A program made the position numbers and the translations under genes. This document shows, piece after piece, positions 24,270-32,937 of a stretch of DNA of 64,000 nucleotides. The first letter of the stretch is position 1. Every line of letters starts with the position of its first letter. This stretch comes from Demequina pelophila (GTDB lineage: Bacteria; Actinomycetota; Actinomycetes; Actinomycetales; Demequinaceae): the NCBI RefSeq assembly GCF_000971175.1, contig NZ_BBLY01000001.1, positions 1 through 64,000 on the forward strand. The letters run 5' to 3'. The notes under the pieces are model-generated. The model saw only the letters and a program-made list of their open reading frames with translations, did no database searches and had not been told where the DNA came from.

Positions 24270-27200
24270 CGCTGCAACTGGACCTGGGCCTGGTCGAGAG
24301 TCATCCGCAGTGGCGCCTCGCGCGCGTCGAGGTGGTCAACTGGGGCACCTTCGACGGGCACCACACGGTCGACGTCGCGCGCCAGGGGCACCTGTTCACG
24401 GGCGCCTCGGGGTCGGGGAAGTCGTCGCTCCTCGACGCGATCGCGGCGGTCATCACGCCCGACAAGTGGGTGCGCTTCAACGCGGCCGCCGTCGACTCCG
24501 CGGCCGGTCGCGAGGACCGCAACAAGGTCAGCTACGTGCGCGGCGCCTGGAGCAAGGAGGCCGACGAGGTCGAGGATCGCACCGTCGCGTCCTACCTGCG
24601 CCCCGGCGCGACGTGGTCGGGGATCCTGCTGCGCTACGAGGACGACGAGGCGGAGCCGGTCACGCTCGTGCGCCTGTTCCACGCCCGCGGCACGGGCACG
24701 GATCCCAAGGCGCTCTCGGACGCGTGCGTCATCACCCGCGGGCGCGAGGGGCTGTTGGACTTCCAGGAATTCGCCGCCCGCGGCATCGAGGTGCGGCGGC
24801 TCAAGCAGGAACTCAACCCCGTCGTGGTGACCTCCGGCGGCTCGCACGGCGGCTTCTACGCGCGGCTGCGGACCCTGTTGGGCATCGCGAGCGACAACGC
24901 GCTCAAGCTGTTGCACAAGACGCAGGCGGCCAAGAACCTGGGCACGCTCGACACCCTGTTCCGGGAGTTCATGCTCGACGAGCCGCGCACGTTCGAGCGC
25001 TCCGACAATGCCGTCGCGCAGTTCGGCGAGCTGCGCGAGGCGTACGAGCACGTGGTGGACCTGCGGCGTCAGGCGGATCAGCTGCGGCTCGCGGTCGAGT
25101 CGGCCGACGCGTTCGAGGAGGCCGCGGGGGCGGCCGCCGAGGCCGAGCGGCTCGGCGACCTGGTGCAGGCGTACGCGGACCGGGTCAAGCGCGACCTGGC
25201 CGAACAGGCCCTGCACGATGCGGAGGTCGCCGTCGCGACCACCGGCCAGGAGTGGGAGCGGGCCCGCGCCGTCGCGGGCGAGGCGAACGATGCGTGGGAC
25301 GCGGCGCGCGTCGCGACCGCCCGGGTGGGCGGCACCGACGCGTCGCAGCTGCGCAAGCGCATCGGCGAGGCCGAGGACCGCGTCCGCGTCGTGGGTGAGG
25401 CGAGGACGCGGCTGGAGGGGCGGCTGCGCGCCTCCGGGATCGACCTGCCCGGCTCCGCCGCCGACTTCGCGGAGCTGGTGGTGGCCGCGCGGCGCGAGCT
25501 CGACGCCCCGCCGCCGTCGCCCGTCGCGCACGAGCTCCACGACGCCCACGCGGGGGCACGCAGGTCCGTGTCCAGGCTCGAAACGGAACTGGAGGCGCTG
25601 CGCCACCGTCGCTCCAACATGGACGCCGCGCTGCTGGCCATCCGCGAGCGGCTCGCGGCTGACCTGGGCGTCCCCGAGAACGCCCTGCCGTTCGCGGGCG
25701 AGCTCATCGACGTGCGCGAGGAGCACGCGGACTGGACCGGGGCGATCGAGCGCGTGCTCGCGCCGCTGGCGACGGCCCTGCTGGTGCGCGCGGACAGGAT
25801 GCAGGCCGTGCGACGGCTCGTGGACGGCCGGCACCTGGGTGTGCGACTCGTCCTCGAGGAGGTGCCGCTCGAGGTCGAGGCCCCGCCACGGGTGCGGGAC
25901 GCGAGCTCCGTGGTGCACAAGGTGAGCGTCGCCGAAGGGACGTATGCCGCCTACCTCCACCGGCGCATCGGCCGCGACTTCGACATCGCGTGCGTCGACG
26001 GTCCCGACGCGCTCGCCGGGGTCGCCCGCGGCGTGACCATCGCGGGCCTGTACAAGCGGTCCGCACACCGGTACGAGAAGAACGACCGCCGCCGCGTGGA
26101 CGACCGCGCCGCGTGGGTGCTGGGCGGGTCCAACGACGGCAAGATCGAGCTGCTGCAGGAGCGCCTGGTGGCCGCCCGGCGCGAGCTCGCGTCCCGCGGT
26201 GCGGAGGTCGAGTCGGCCGATCGCGCGCGCCAGGCCGTGCTCGACCGGCGCAGGACCCTCGAGGACGTGGCCGCCACCGACTATGCGCGGGTGGACGTGG
26301 CGCAGGCGGAGCGCGTGGTCGTGGCGTTGCGGGCCGAGCTCGAGACGCTGGTGCGGCCGGACAGCGACCTCGACCGGGCGATCCGTGCCGAGCAGGACGC
26401 CCAGGAGTCCTACGAGCGGCTCGCGGCGGCCGCCTCGCAGGCCCAGACGGCGCATCTCAAGGCCGAGGCCGAGTGTGAGCGCATCGGCGCGATCCTCGCC
26501 GGCGTCGCCGATGCCGCCCCGCTCGAGGCCGCCGACGCCGACGCGATCGACGCGCGCTTCACCGCCGTGCGGCGCTCGCGCACCATCGACACCATCGACC
26601 GCACCGCGACCGAGGTGGGTGCCACGCTGGCTCGCGAGGCCAAGGAGGCGCAGCGCCGGGTCCAGGGCGCGGCCGCGGCGTTCGCGGCGCGGGCGGCCAC
26701 CTACACGACCACGTGGCCGGCGCAGGCGGCGGACCTGGCCCCCGAGATCGACGACCGCCACGGCTTCCGGGCGCGGCTCGAGGGCATCGTCTCGCAGGGC
26801 CTGCCCGCCCACGAGGCCAACTTCCTGCGCCTCCTGCGGGAACGCTCGCGCGACACGTTGATCCACCTGCGCGACGAGATCATGAACGCGCCGCGGCGGG
26901 TCGAGGAGCGCGTCGACCCCGTCAACGAGTCGCTGCGCCGCTCGCCGTTCGACGTGGGCAGCCACCTCGAGATCAAGGTCAAGACGCGGCGCTCCGGGGA
27001 GGTCGAGGACTTCCTGGGCGACCTTCGCGCGATCGTCGACGGCACGTGGGCGGAGGAGACGCTCGCCTCCGCGGAGAGGCGCTTCGCGGTCCTCGCGCGC
27101 GTGATGGTCCGGCTGGGCTCGTCGGAGTCGGCCGACCGCGCCTGGCGCCGGCGGGTGCTCGACACGCGCGAGCACGTCACGTTCCTCGCCCGCGAGCTCG

Positions 27201-27571
27201 AAGCGGACGGGTCCGTCAGGTCCGTGCACGACTCCTCCGCGGGCCTGTCCGGCGGCCAGCGCCAACGACTCGTGGTGTTCTGCCTCGCCGCCGCGCTGCG
27301 CTACCAGCTCGCCTCCGAGGATCAGATGATCCCGCGCTACGGCACCATCGTCCTCGACGAGGCCTTCGACAAGTCGGACTCGAACTACACACGCATGGCG
27401 ATGGACATCTTCGTCGAGTTCGGCTTCCACATGGTGCTCGCGACGCCGCAGAAGCTGCTCCAGACGCTCGAGCCGTACCTGGGCGCCGTCACCTCGGTGT
27501 CGAACCCGACGCGTCGGGCCTCGTCGATGGCGCACGTGAGGTTCGAGGCGGTCGAGGCGGCCGAGGCGTGA
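24266..27571 (+). CDS. jetC: Wadjet JetC, SMC-like ATPase
   Basis: The protein has 1,101 residues. An ABC-type head is split by long coiled coils: Walker A GASGSGKSS at 46-54, signature LSGGQRQRL near 994 and Walker B GTIVLDEAFDKSD near 1025, with the hinge-like region in between (IERVLAPLATALLVRADRMQ near 495). JetC is the loop-extruding motor of the Wadjet complex. Motifs are intact, so activity is expected. It overlaps jetB and jetD by four bases each. Confidence 0.93.
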   Translation: MTLQLDLGLVESHPQWRLARVEVVNWGTFDGHHTVDVARQGHLFTGASGSGKSSLLDAIAAVITPDKWVRFNAAAVDSAAGREDRNKVSYVRGAWSKEADEVEDRTVASYLRPGATWSGILLRYEDDEAEPVTLVRLFHARGTGTDPKALSDACVITRGREGLLDFQEFAARGIEVRRLKQELNPVVVTSGGSHGGFYARLRTLLGIASDNALKLLHKTQAAKNLGTLDTLFREFMLDEPRTFERSDNAVAQFGELREAYEHVVDLRRQADQLRLAVESADAFEEAAGAAAEAERLGDLVQAYADRVKRDLAEQALHDAEVAVATTGQEWERARAVAGEANDAWDAARVATARVGGTDASQLRKRIGEAEDRVRVVGEARTRLEGRLRASGIDLPGSAADFAELVVAARRELDAPPPSPVAHELHDAHAGARRSVSRLETELEALRHRRSNMDAALLAIRERLAADLGVPENALPFAGELIDVREEHADWTGAIERVLAPLATALLVRADRMQAVRRLVDGRHLGVRLVLEEVPLEVEAPPRVRDASSVVHKVSVAEGTYAAYLHRRIGRDFDIACVDGPDALAGVARGVTIAGLYKRSAHRYEKNDRRRVDDRAAWVLGGSNDGKIELLQERLVAARRELASRGAEVESADRARQAVLDRRRTLEDVAATDYARVDVAQAERVVVALRAELETLVRPDSDLDRAIRAEQDAQESYERLAAAASQAQTAHLKAEAECERIGAILAGVADAAPLEAADADAIDARFTAVRRSRTIDTIDRTATEVGATLAREAKEAQRRVQGAAAAFAARAATYTTTWPAQAADLAPEIDDRHGFRARLEGIVSQGLPAHEANFLRLLRERSRDTLIHLRDEIMNAPRRVEERVDPVNESLRRSPFDVGSHLEIKVKTRRSGEVEDFLGDLRAIVDGTWAEETLASAERRFAVLARVMVRLGSSESADRAWRRRVLDTREHVTFLARELEADGSVRSVHDSSAGLSGGQRQRLVVFCLAAALRYQLASEDQMIPRYGTIVLDEAFDKSDSNYTRMAMDIFVEFGFHMVLATPQKLLQTLEPYLGAVTSVSNPTRRASSMAHVRFEAVEAAEA

Positions 27572-28746
27572 GCGGCAGTCCCGGCGCGGCGCGTGCGGTG
27601 ACGCCGGAGGACCTGGCGACCCGGGCATCGTCCCTGTACAAGCGAGAGGCGCGAGGCTGGGCCGCTGACCCGGACGCCGCCGTCGCCGCCGAGCTGAGCC
27701 TCCCGCTGAGGCCGCCCACCGAGCGGACCGTCCTGAGCGACCTCGACGGGGCGCTCGCGTGGGTGGCGCGGTGGCGCGAGGCCGAGGCGATGGGCCTCGC
27801 GACCGTGACATGGGTGACGCGCAGGTGGATCTCCGTGGGTGCGCAGAGCGTGCCCGAGCGGGCGACGGCGGCGGGCGCCGATGCGATTGCTGCCGTGGCG
27901 GGCCTCGCCACGGAGTGGGCGACGATGCGAGACCGGTGCGCGGCCCTGCGCGCGGCGCTGCTGCCCACCGCCGGGTGGCCGGACGCGGTGGTGACGGCGC
28001 TGCGGCGACACGCGGGAGCGATCGCGGGCCTCGAGGCCCGCGACTTCGACGTGCTCGCCGGCGTGGTGACGTGGCTGGCCGCGCACCCGGTGTCGGGGAG
28101 GCACATTCGTGAGCTCCCCATCCGCGGTATCGACACCAAGTGGCTCGAGGCTCACCGCGCGGTGGTCGAGGGGCTGGTCGCCGCGGTCACCGGCCGCGAG
28201 GGGCTGGGCCTGAAGCAGGCGCCGGTGCGCGTGCGTCTGCGGGCGCTCGACCCGGACCTCGCGTGTGGTGGGTTGCGCGACATCACGGCGCCGGTGGACG
28301 AGCTCGCGGGCCTCGCCTGTCGGCCGCGCGCGGTCCTGGTGACGGAGAACCTCGCGAGCCTGCTTGCTCTGCCGGACATGCCCGGGGTGATCGGCGCGCA
28401 CGGCGCCGGCTACGCGGTGGACGCGCTCGCGGGCCTGCCGTGGGTGCGTGGCGCGCGGGTGCTCTATTGGGGCGACCTCGACAGCCACGGGTTCGCGATT
28501 CTCAACCGTGCCCGGGCCGCAGGTCTCGACGCCGAGTCCGTGCTGATGGACGCCGCGACCCTCGCCGAGCACCGCGACCTGTGGGTGCCGGAGCCCCGGC
28601 CCTCGACGGCCACGCTCGCGCATCTCACGCCGGGGGAACGCGAGGCGCTCGAGGCGCTCGAATCGGAGGGCTACCCGCGCCTCGAGCAGGAGCGGGTGCC
28701 ATGGGAGACGGCGCTGGCGGCGCTGCGCGAGGCGGTGGGCGAGTAG
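27568..28746 (+). CDS. jetD: Wadjet JetD, Toprim nuclease (DUF3322/DUF2220)
   Basis: The protein has 392 residues. The N-terminal DUF3322-like arm (LSLPLRPPTERTVLSDLDGA) is followed by a DUF2220 Toprim domain with the catalytic Glu in VLVTENLASLLALP (near 262) and the Asp pair in YWGDLDSHGFAILNRAR (near 305). JetD is the DNA-cutting subunit that linearises plasmids captured by JetABC. GTG start overlaps the jetC stop. An exact interspersed 10-mer lies near its 5' end, read as Ala-Ser-Ser. Confidence 0.92.
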   Translation: MSGSPGAARAVTPEDLATRASSLYKREARGWAADPDAAVAAELSLPLRPPTERTVLSDLDGALAWVARWREAEAMGLATVTWVTRRWISVGAQSVPERATAAGADAIAAVAGLATEWATMRDRCAALRAALLPTAGWPDAVVTALRRHAGAIAGLEARDFDVLAGVVTWLAAHPVSGRHIRELPIRGIDTKWLEAHRAVVEGLVAAVTGREGLGLKQAPVRVRLRALDPDLACGGLRDITAPVDELAGLACRPRAVLVTENLASLLALPDMPGVIGAHGAGYAVDALAGLPWVRGARVLYWGDLDSHGFAILNRARAAGLDAESVLMDAATLAEHRDLWVPEPRPSTATLAHLTPGEREALEALESEGYPRLEQERVPWETALAALREAVGE

Positions 28747-28759
28747 GGATTGTGGTGCC

Positions 28760-28918
28760 GTGCCGGTTGTCGCGGTCGAGGACCCCCGCGTCCTCGCCAC
28801 CATTCGCGCCGACCGGCACGCAGAGGTGCTGGAGTACCTCGCTCGGCTCGCAATCGACGACCCGCGAGACCTTCCGCCGCTGATGCTCCCGTTGCTGGTC
28901 GAACTCCCGCCTGCCTGA
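28760..28918 (+). CDS. Small hypothetical ORF after jetD
   Basis: Fifty-two codons from GTG 28760 read MPVVAVEDPRVLATIRADRH and later LEYLARLAIDDPRDLPPLML, a plausible acidic helical peptide with high GC at third positions. No clear ribosome-binding site precedes it. It may be the tail of a lost gene or a small protein. No family is recognised. Confidence 0.3.
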   Translation: MPVVAVEDPRVLATIRADRHAEVLEYLARLAIDDPRDLPPLMLPLLVELPPA

Positions 28919-29024
28919 GTGGGCCTTCACGCGCTCGATCGCGTGGTCACCCGGGCGCGATGACACGGTGCGCAGCTCGTTGCCCCCTCGTCGGCGGACC
29001 GTCGACCACGTTGCTCACAGGGGG

Positions 29025-29060
29025 TGACGCGGAAAGGAGGGGCCGATAAGGTTGCCTTAT
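29025..29060 (+). promoter_or_regulatory. Leaderless promoter with palindrome over the mntA start
   Basis: A -35-like GTGACG (29025-29030), a 16-base spacer and a -10-like TAAGGT (29047-29052) place transcription start on the A of ATG 29059. A perfect palindrome, ATAAGG-TTG-CCTTAT (29046-29060), covers the -10 and the start codon. A protein bound here would block initiation, and the helix-turn-helix in MntA itself is the obvious candidate. Confidence 0.5.
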
Positions 29061-29532
29061 GACGTTGGTCGATGAGTACCTCGGTGCCCGGCGCGACGAG
29101 GACCGCGCTCGCCTGCGGCGAGCGCTCGCGCTTCGGGCGATGGCGGCCGGGGGAATGTCGCAGCGGCAGATTGCGGAGCGTCTCGGGATCTCCCAGCCGG
29201 CGGTGAGTCAGCAGTTCCGGTCCGTGTCCCGTGTCGACGGCGTGGCCCCACACGAACTCCTCGACGCTGCAGCGCCGGTTCTCAAGGCGCTCGCGGCCGA
29301 GCACGGCTATACGCGCCTCGCCGTGTTCGGGTCGGTGGCGCGACGCGAGGCGCGGCAGGACTCCGACATCGATCTCCTGGTCGAGGCTCCGGTGGGCACC
29401 TCGTCGTTCGAGTTCGTAGCCTTCGCTCGCCTGCTCGAAGAGGTCCTGGGGCGCGACGTCGACCTGGTCCCCTATGGAAGCATCCAGGCTGGCCACGACG
29501 ATGACATTCTTCGCGACGCCATGGAGTTGTGA
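29059..29532 (+). CDS. mntA: MntA-type nucleotidyltransferase antitoxin with N-terminal HTH
   Basis: The protein has 157 residues. Residues about 30-60 form a helix-turn-helix (GMSQRQIAERLGISQPAVSQ). The C-terminal part is a minimal nucleotidyltransferase with GSVARREARQDSDIDLLVEA, the GSxxR...SDxD signature near 94-112 and a later Asp (GRDVDLVPYG). MntA antitoxins AMPylate the partner HepT toxin. Most MntA proteins lack a DNA-binding domain, so this one could also repress its own promoter. The stop overlaps the hepT start by one base. Confidence 0.88.
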   Translation: MTLVDEYLGARRDEDRARLRRALALRAMAAGGMSQRQIAERLGISQPAVSQQFRSVSRVDGVAPHELLDAAAPVLKALAAEHGYTRLAVFGSVARREARQDSDIDLLVEAPVGTSSFEFVAFARLLEEVLGRDVDLVPYGSIQAGHDDDILRDAMEL

Positions 29533-29888
29533 TGGAGGCGCGAGTCGCGAAGGAGCTGCTCCACATCCAGTCGTGGCTCGAGTGGGTCGACGCGATCGTG
29601 GCGCGGGGCCGCGACGCGTACCTGGCCGACCCCCTGCTCCAGGAAGCCGGCGACTCGCTGATGATGAAGGTGGGCGAGGCGGCGAACCGACTCGCAAGTC
29701 TGGGGCTGGCCGCACCTGCGGGGGTCGACTGGGCGTTGGCGGTCGCGAACCGCAACTTCATCGTCCACCGGTATCACCGGGTCGACCGCGCCATGACCTG
29801 GCTCACGCTCAGCGTGGATCTGCCGCGGTGGCGGATCGCGCTGGCGTCCCTCTTCGTCGAAGCGGCGGCGAGCGTCTCGGGCGACTAG
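29532..29888 (+). CDS. hepT: HepT-type HEPN ribonuclease toxin (DUF86)
   Basis: The protein has 118 residues, all helical. It has the HepT motif R-x4-H-x-Y as RNFIVHRYHRVD near residues 78-89. HEPN toxins of this family cleave RNA, and the Tyr is the AMPylation target of MntA. The preferred start is ATG 29532, overlapping the mntA stop, rather than GTG 29529. The pair sits next to Wadjet and SbcCD genes, as toxin-antitoxin modules often do in defence islands. Confidence 0.88.
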   Translation: MEARVAKELLHIQSWLEWVDAIVARGRDAYLADPLLQEAGDSLMMKVGEAANRLASLGLAAPAGVDWALAVANRNFIVHRYHRVDRAMTWLTLSVDLPRWRIALASLFVEAAASVSGD

Positions 29889-29934
29889 GACCGAGCCGTT
29901 CCCGGTCCGGCGCTCGCCCGGCGGGGGCCGGCGA

Positions 29935-32900
29935 TCAGTCCACCGCACCCGCCTTCGCGACCACGCGACTCGAGCCGTCCGCGGCCTTCGTGACCTCGAG
30001 CCGCGCCGGGATCGCGTCGTGCATCGCCTCGACGTGGGAGATGAGTCCGACCGTGCGGCCCGAGGCGCGCAGGTCGTCCAGCGTCGACATCGCGACCTCG
30101 AGCGTGTCCCCGTCGAGCGAGCCGAAGCCCTCGTCGATGAACAGCGTCGACAGCTCGATGCCGCCCGCCTCACTCGTGACCGTCTCCGCGAGCCCGAGCG
30201 CGAGCGACAGCGACGCCAGGAACGTCTCGCCGCCGCTGAGCGACCGCGTCGAGCGCGACTGGCCCGTGTGCGCGTCCGCGATCCGCAGTGCCAGACCCGT
30301 CTCCTTGTTGCGGTACTGCGACGAGTCGTCGTGCTCGAGCCGGTACTGCCCGCTCGACATGGTCTGCAGGCGCCCGTTCGCCGCCGCGACGATCCGCTCC
30401 AGCTTGGATGCGAGCACGAACGACTCGAGCCGCAGCCGCCGTTCGTTCGGCGCCTTGCCCTCGAGTGAGTCGGCCAGCGTGAGGACGGCGTCGCGCTCCG
30501 CGCGCGCCCGGGCGGTGGTCGCGCCGAGCTCGTCGTGTTCGGCCCGGAGTTCGCCCAGGGCGGCGGCGCGGGACCATGCCGCGGTCGCCTCCTCGATCGC
30601 CCGGTCGCGGGCGTCGGCGGCCTCGATCGAGGCGAGCTCGAGCGCCGGGAGGTCCGCGACCTCCTCGGGCAGGTCGCGGTCGGACAGCTCCGCGACGACG
30701 CCGCGGGCGGAGGCCAGCTCGGTGCGGTAGCGGTCGGCGGCCTGCTCGAGGCGCGCGAGCTCGGCCGGGTCGAGGGCCGCGGCGCGGGCCTCCTCGGCCC
30801 CGCCGGCCTCCGCGGTGGGGAATCCGGCGGCGGAGAGCGCCTCGTCGAGCGCGGTGCGGGCCTTCGCGTCCGCGGCGGCGGCGTCCTCGGCGCGCTCGTT
30901 GGCGTCGATGAGCCGCGCCAGCAGGGACTTCGCGGACTCGAGCGCGGCGACGTAGGCGGCGACGCTCGCGTAGGCATCGGGTCGCTGGGCCGCGGCGTCG
31001 CGTGCCGCGGCCAGCGCGGTGGCCGCCTCCGTGACCGAAGCCTGGGCGTTCTCGAGCTCGGCGGTGTGGGTGTCCGCTTTCGCCTTGAGGGTCTGCTCGC
31101 GCGCGGCGAGCCTGTCGAGCTCCTTGTCGAGCCGGACGCGCTCGGCGGTGGCCTCGACGGCGGCGCGGTGGGTGTCTCGGGCGGCCTCGAGCGCGGCCGC
31201 GGCGGACTCGGCGTCGCCCTCGCCGGCCTTCTCGCGGGCGGCGCCCAGGCGGCGGTCGACGTCGGCGCGGGCCTCGCGGGCCGTCCCGAGCGCGGCGTCC
31301 GCGGCGCGGACGGTCTCGAAGGCCTCGTCGACCTGCTCGTCCGTGACGTGATCGTCGGACGGCTGGGCCGGGGAGGGGTGGTCGACCCCGCCGCACACGG
31401 GGCAGGGCTCGCCGTCGACCAACTCCTCGGCGAGGTGGGCGGCCTGCGAGCGCAGCCGCCGCGTGACCAGGTCCGCGTGCGTGGCGGAGGCGGCCGCATG
31501 CTCCTGAGCGCGGGTGGCCTCGGTGGCGCTCGCGGCGGCGAGCTGGGCCTCGAGCGTGGCGACCAGGGCGTGCGCCTCGACCGCGTCCGTGGCGCGCGTG
31601 ACCGCGGCCGCCAGGTCCTCGGCGCGCGCCGCGACGCCCGCGGCGGCCTCGCGTGCCTCGCGCAGCCGCTGCTCCTCCTTGGGGAGGGCGTCGATCTGCT
31701 CGCGGGTGGCGCTCTGCGCCTCGCGGGCCGCCTCGACGGACTCGACGGCGCGGGCGTGGGTGGCCTCGAGTGCGGGGATCGACCTCTCGGCGGTCAGCGC
31801 GGCCGTGGTCTCGCCCAGCTCGGTCGCGAGCTCCGACGCGCGCGCCCTCAGCTCGGATTCCCCGGCCCCGGCGATGTCGCCGGACGGCCACGCGAGGCCG
31901 GCCGACGCATCGTCCCGTGCCCGGTCGCGCTCTTCGGCGAGCGAGGTGGAGGCGTCGGAGGCGGCGCGGGCGGCGCGATCGGCCTCGCGCAGCGGCCCGG
32001 CGACTGGGACGGCGCGGCGGGCGAGGGCCACACGGGCCTCGCGCTCGGCCTGCGTCGGCGCGTCGTGCCCGAGTTCGGTGACCGTCACGGTCGCCTTGGC
32101 GAGGCGGTCGCGGATCCGCTCGGTCTCCCGGGCCTCGTGGAGCGCGGCGGCCGCGGCCTCCGCGGAGGCCGTCGCCAGGGTGCGGGCGTGCGCGGACGTC
32201 TCCCGCGCATCGTCCACCGAGACGCGGGCCGCCTCCCAGAAGGCGGCGCGCTCGGCGGCCGGCGGGACGTCGACCGCGACGAGCGTGGCGGCGCGGCGGA
32301 CCAGCTCGGCGAGCTGCGCATCGGCCGCCTCGACCTGCGCCTGGCGGGCCTTGGCGACGTCGCGGATGCGCTGCTCGAGGTCCTCGAACCGCTGCGTGCC
32401 GAACAGCGAGCGCAGCACGGTGCGGCGCTCGCTCGTGTCCGCCTTGAGGAACTCGGCGAAGCGGCCCTGCGCGAGCAGGATCACCTGGAGGAACTGATCG
32501 CCGGTGAGGGGGACCGTGTGGGCAACGTGCTCGGCGACCTCGCGGGGCATCGCGGCGAGGATCTCCCAGCCGCCGCGGTCGACGTAGAGCTTCGCGGACG
32601 CCTTCTCCTCGGTCAGGCCGGTGCCGCGCTTCTTGGCGCGCCAATACGAGGGGGAACGCTCAATGCGGTAGCGGGTGGTGCCCAGTTCGTACTCGAGCGC
32701 GACGCGCGTGACGTCATCCTCGCCGCAGAAGTGGCTGCGCAGCACGGGCTCGGCCTTGTCGTAGCGCGGTACCTTGTCGTAGAGCGCGAAGCAGATCGCG
32801 TCGAGGATGGTCGACTTGCCGGCGCCGGTGCGGCCGGTGATCGCGAACAGGCCCTCCTGCTCGAACGCGGTGAAGTCGATGGTCTGGGCGTCGCGGTAGG

Positions 32901-32937
32901 GGCCGAAGCCCTCGATCTCGAGTCGCAGGATCCTCAT
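29935..32937 (-). CDS. sbcC: Exonuclease SbcC, SMC-like ATPase
   Basis: The protein has 1,000 residues. Walker A ITGRTGAGKST near residue 35, a zinc hook CPVC near 514 in the middle of long coiled coils, ABC signature LSGGETFLASLSLALG near 902 and Walker B LSTLFIDEGFGSLD near 932 define SbcC/Rad50. With SbcD it opens DNA hairpins and processes double-strand ends. Its ATG overlaps the sbcD stop (ATGA). It carries one exact and one nine-base copy of the interspersed motif. Confidence 0.93.
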   Translation of the reverse strand: MRILRLEIEGFGPYRDAQTIDFTAFEQEGLFAITGRTGAGKSTILDAICFALYDKVPRYDKAEPVLRSHFCGEDDVTRVALEYELGTTRYRIERSPSYWRAKKRGTGLTEEKASAKLYVDRGGWEILAAMPREVAEHVAHTVPLTGDQFLQVILLAQGRFAEFLKADTSERRTVLRSLFGTQRFEDLEQRIRDVAKARQAQVEAADAQLAELVRRAATLVAVDVPPAAERAAFWEAARVSVDDARETSAHARTLATASAEAAAAALHEARETERIRDRLAKATVTVTELGHDAPTQAEREARVALARRAVPVAGPLREADRAARAASDASTSLAEERDRARDDASAGLAWPSGDIAGAGESELRARASELATELGETTAALTAERSIPALEATHARAVESVEAAREAQSATREQIDALPKEEQRLREAREAAAGVAARAEDLAAAVTRATDAVEAHALVATLEAQLAAASATEATRAQEHAAASATHADLVTRRLRSQAAHLAEELVDGEPCPVCGGVDHPSPAQPSDDHVTDEQVDEAFETVRAADAALGTAREARADVDRRLGAAREKAGEGDAESAAAALEAARDTHRAAVEATAERVRLDKELDRLAAREQTLKAKADTHTAELENAQASVTEAATALAAARDAAAQRPDAYASVAAYVAALESAKSLLARLIDANERAEDAAAADAKARTALDEALSAAGFPTAEAGGAEEARAAALDPAELARLEQAADRYRTELASARGVVAELSDRDLPEEVADLPALELASIEAADARDRAIEEATAAWSRAAALGELRAEHDELGATTARARAERDAVLTLADSLEGKAPNERRLRLESFVLASKLERIVAAANGRLQTMSSGQYRLEHDDSSQYRNKETGLALRIADAHTGQSRSTRSLSGGETFLASLSLALGLAETVTSEAGGIELSTLFIDEGFGSLDGDTLEVAMSTLDDLRASGRTVGLISHVEAMHDAIPARLEVTKAADGSSRVVAKAGAVD

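Noticed and set aside
24071-27811. 1,246-codon open frame opposite jetC
   Set aside because: It has shadow-like composition and no start signal, and JetC motifs are intact on the other strand.
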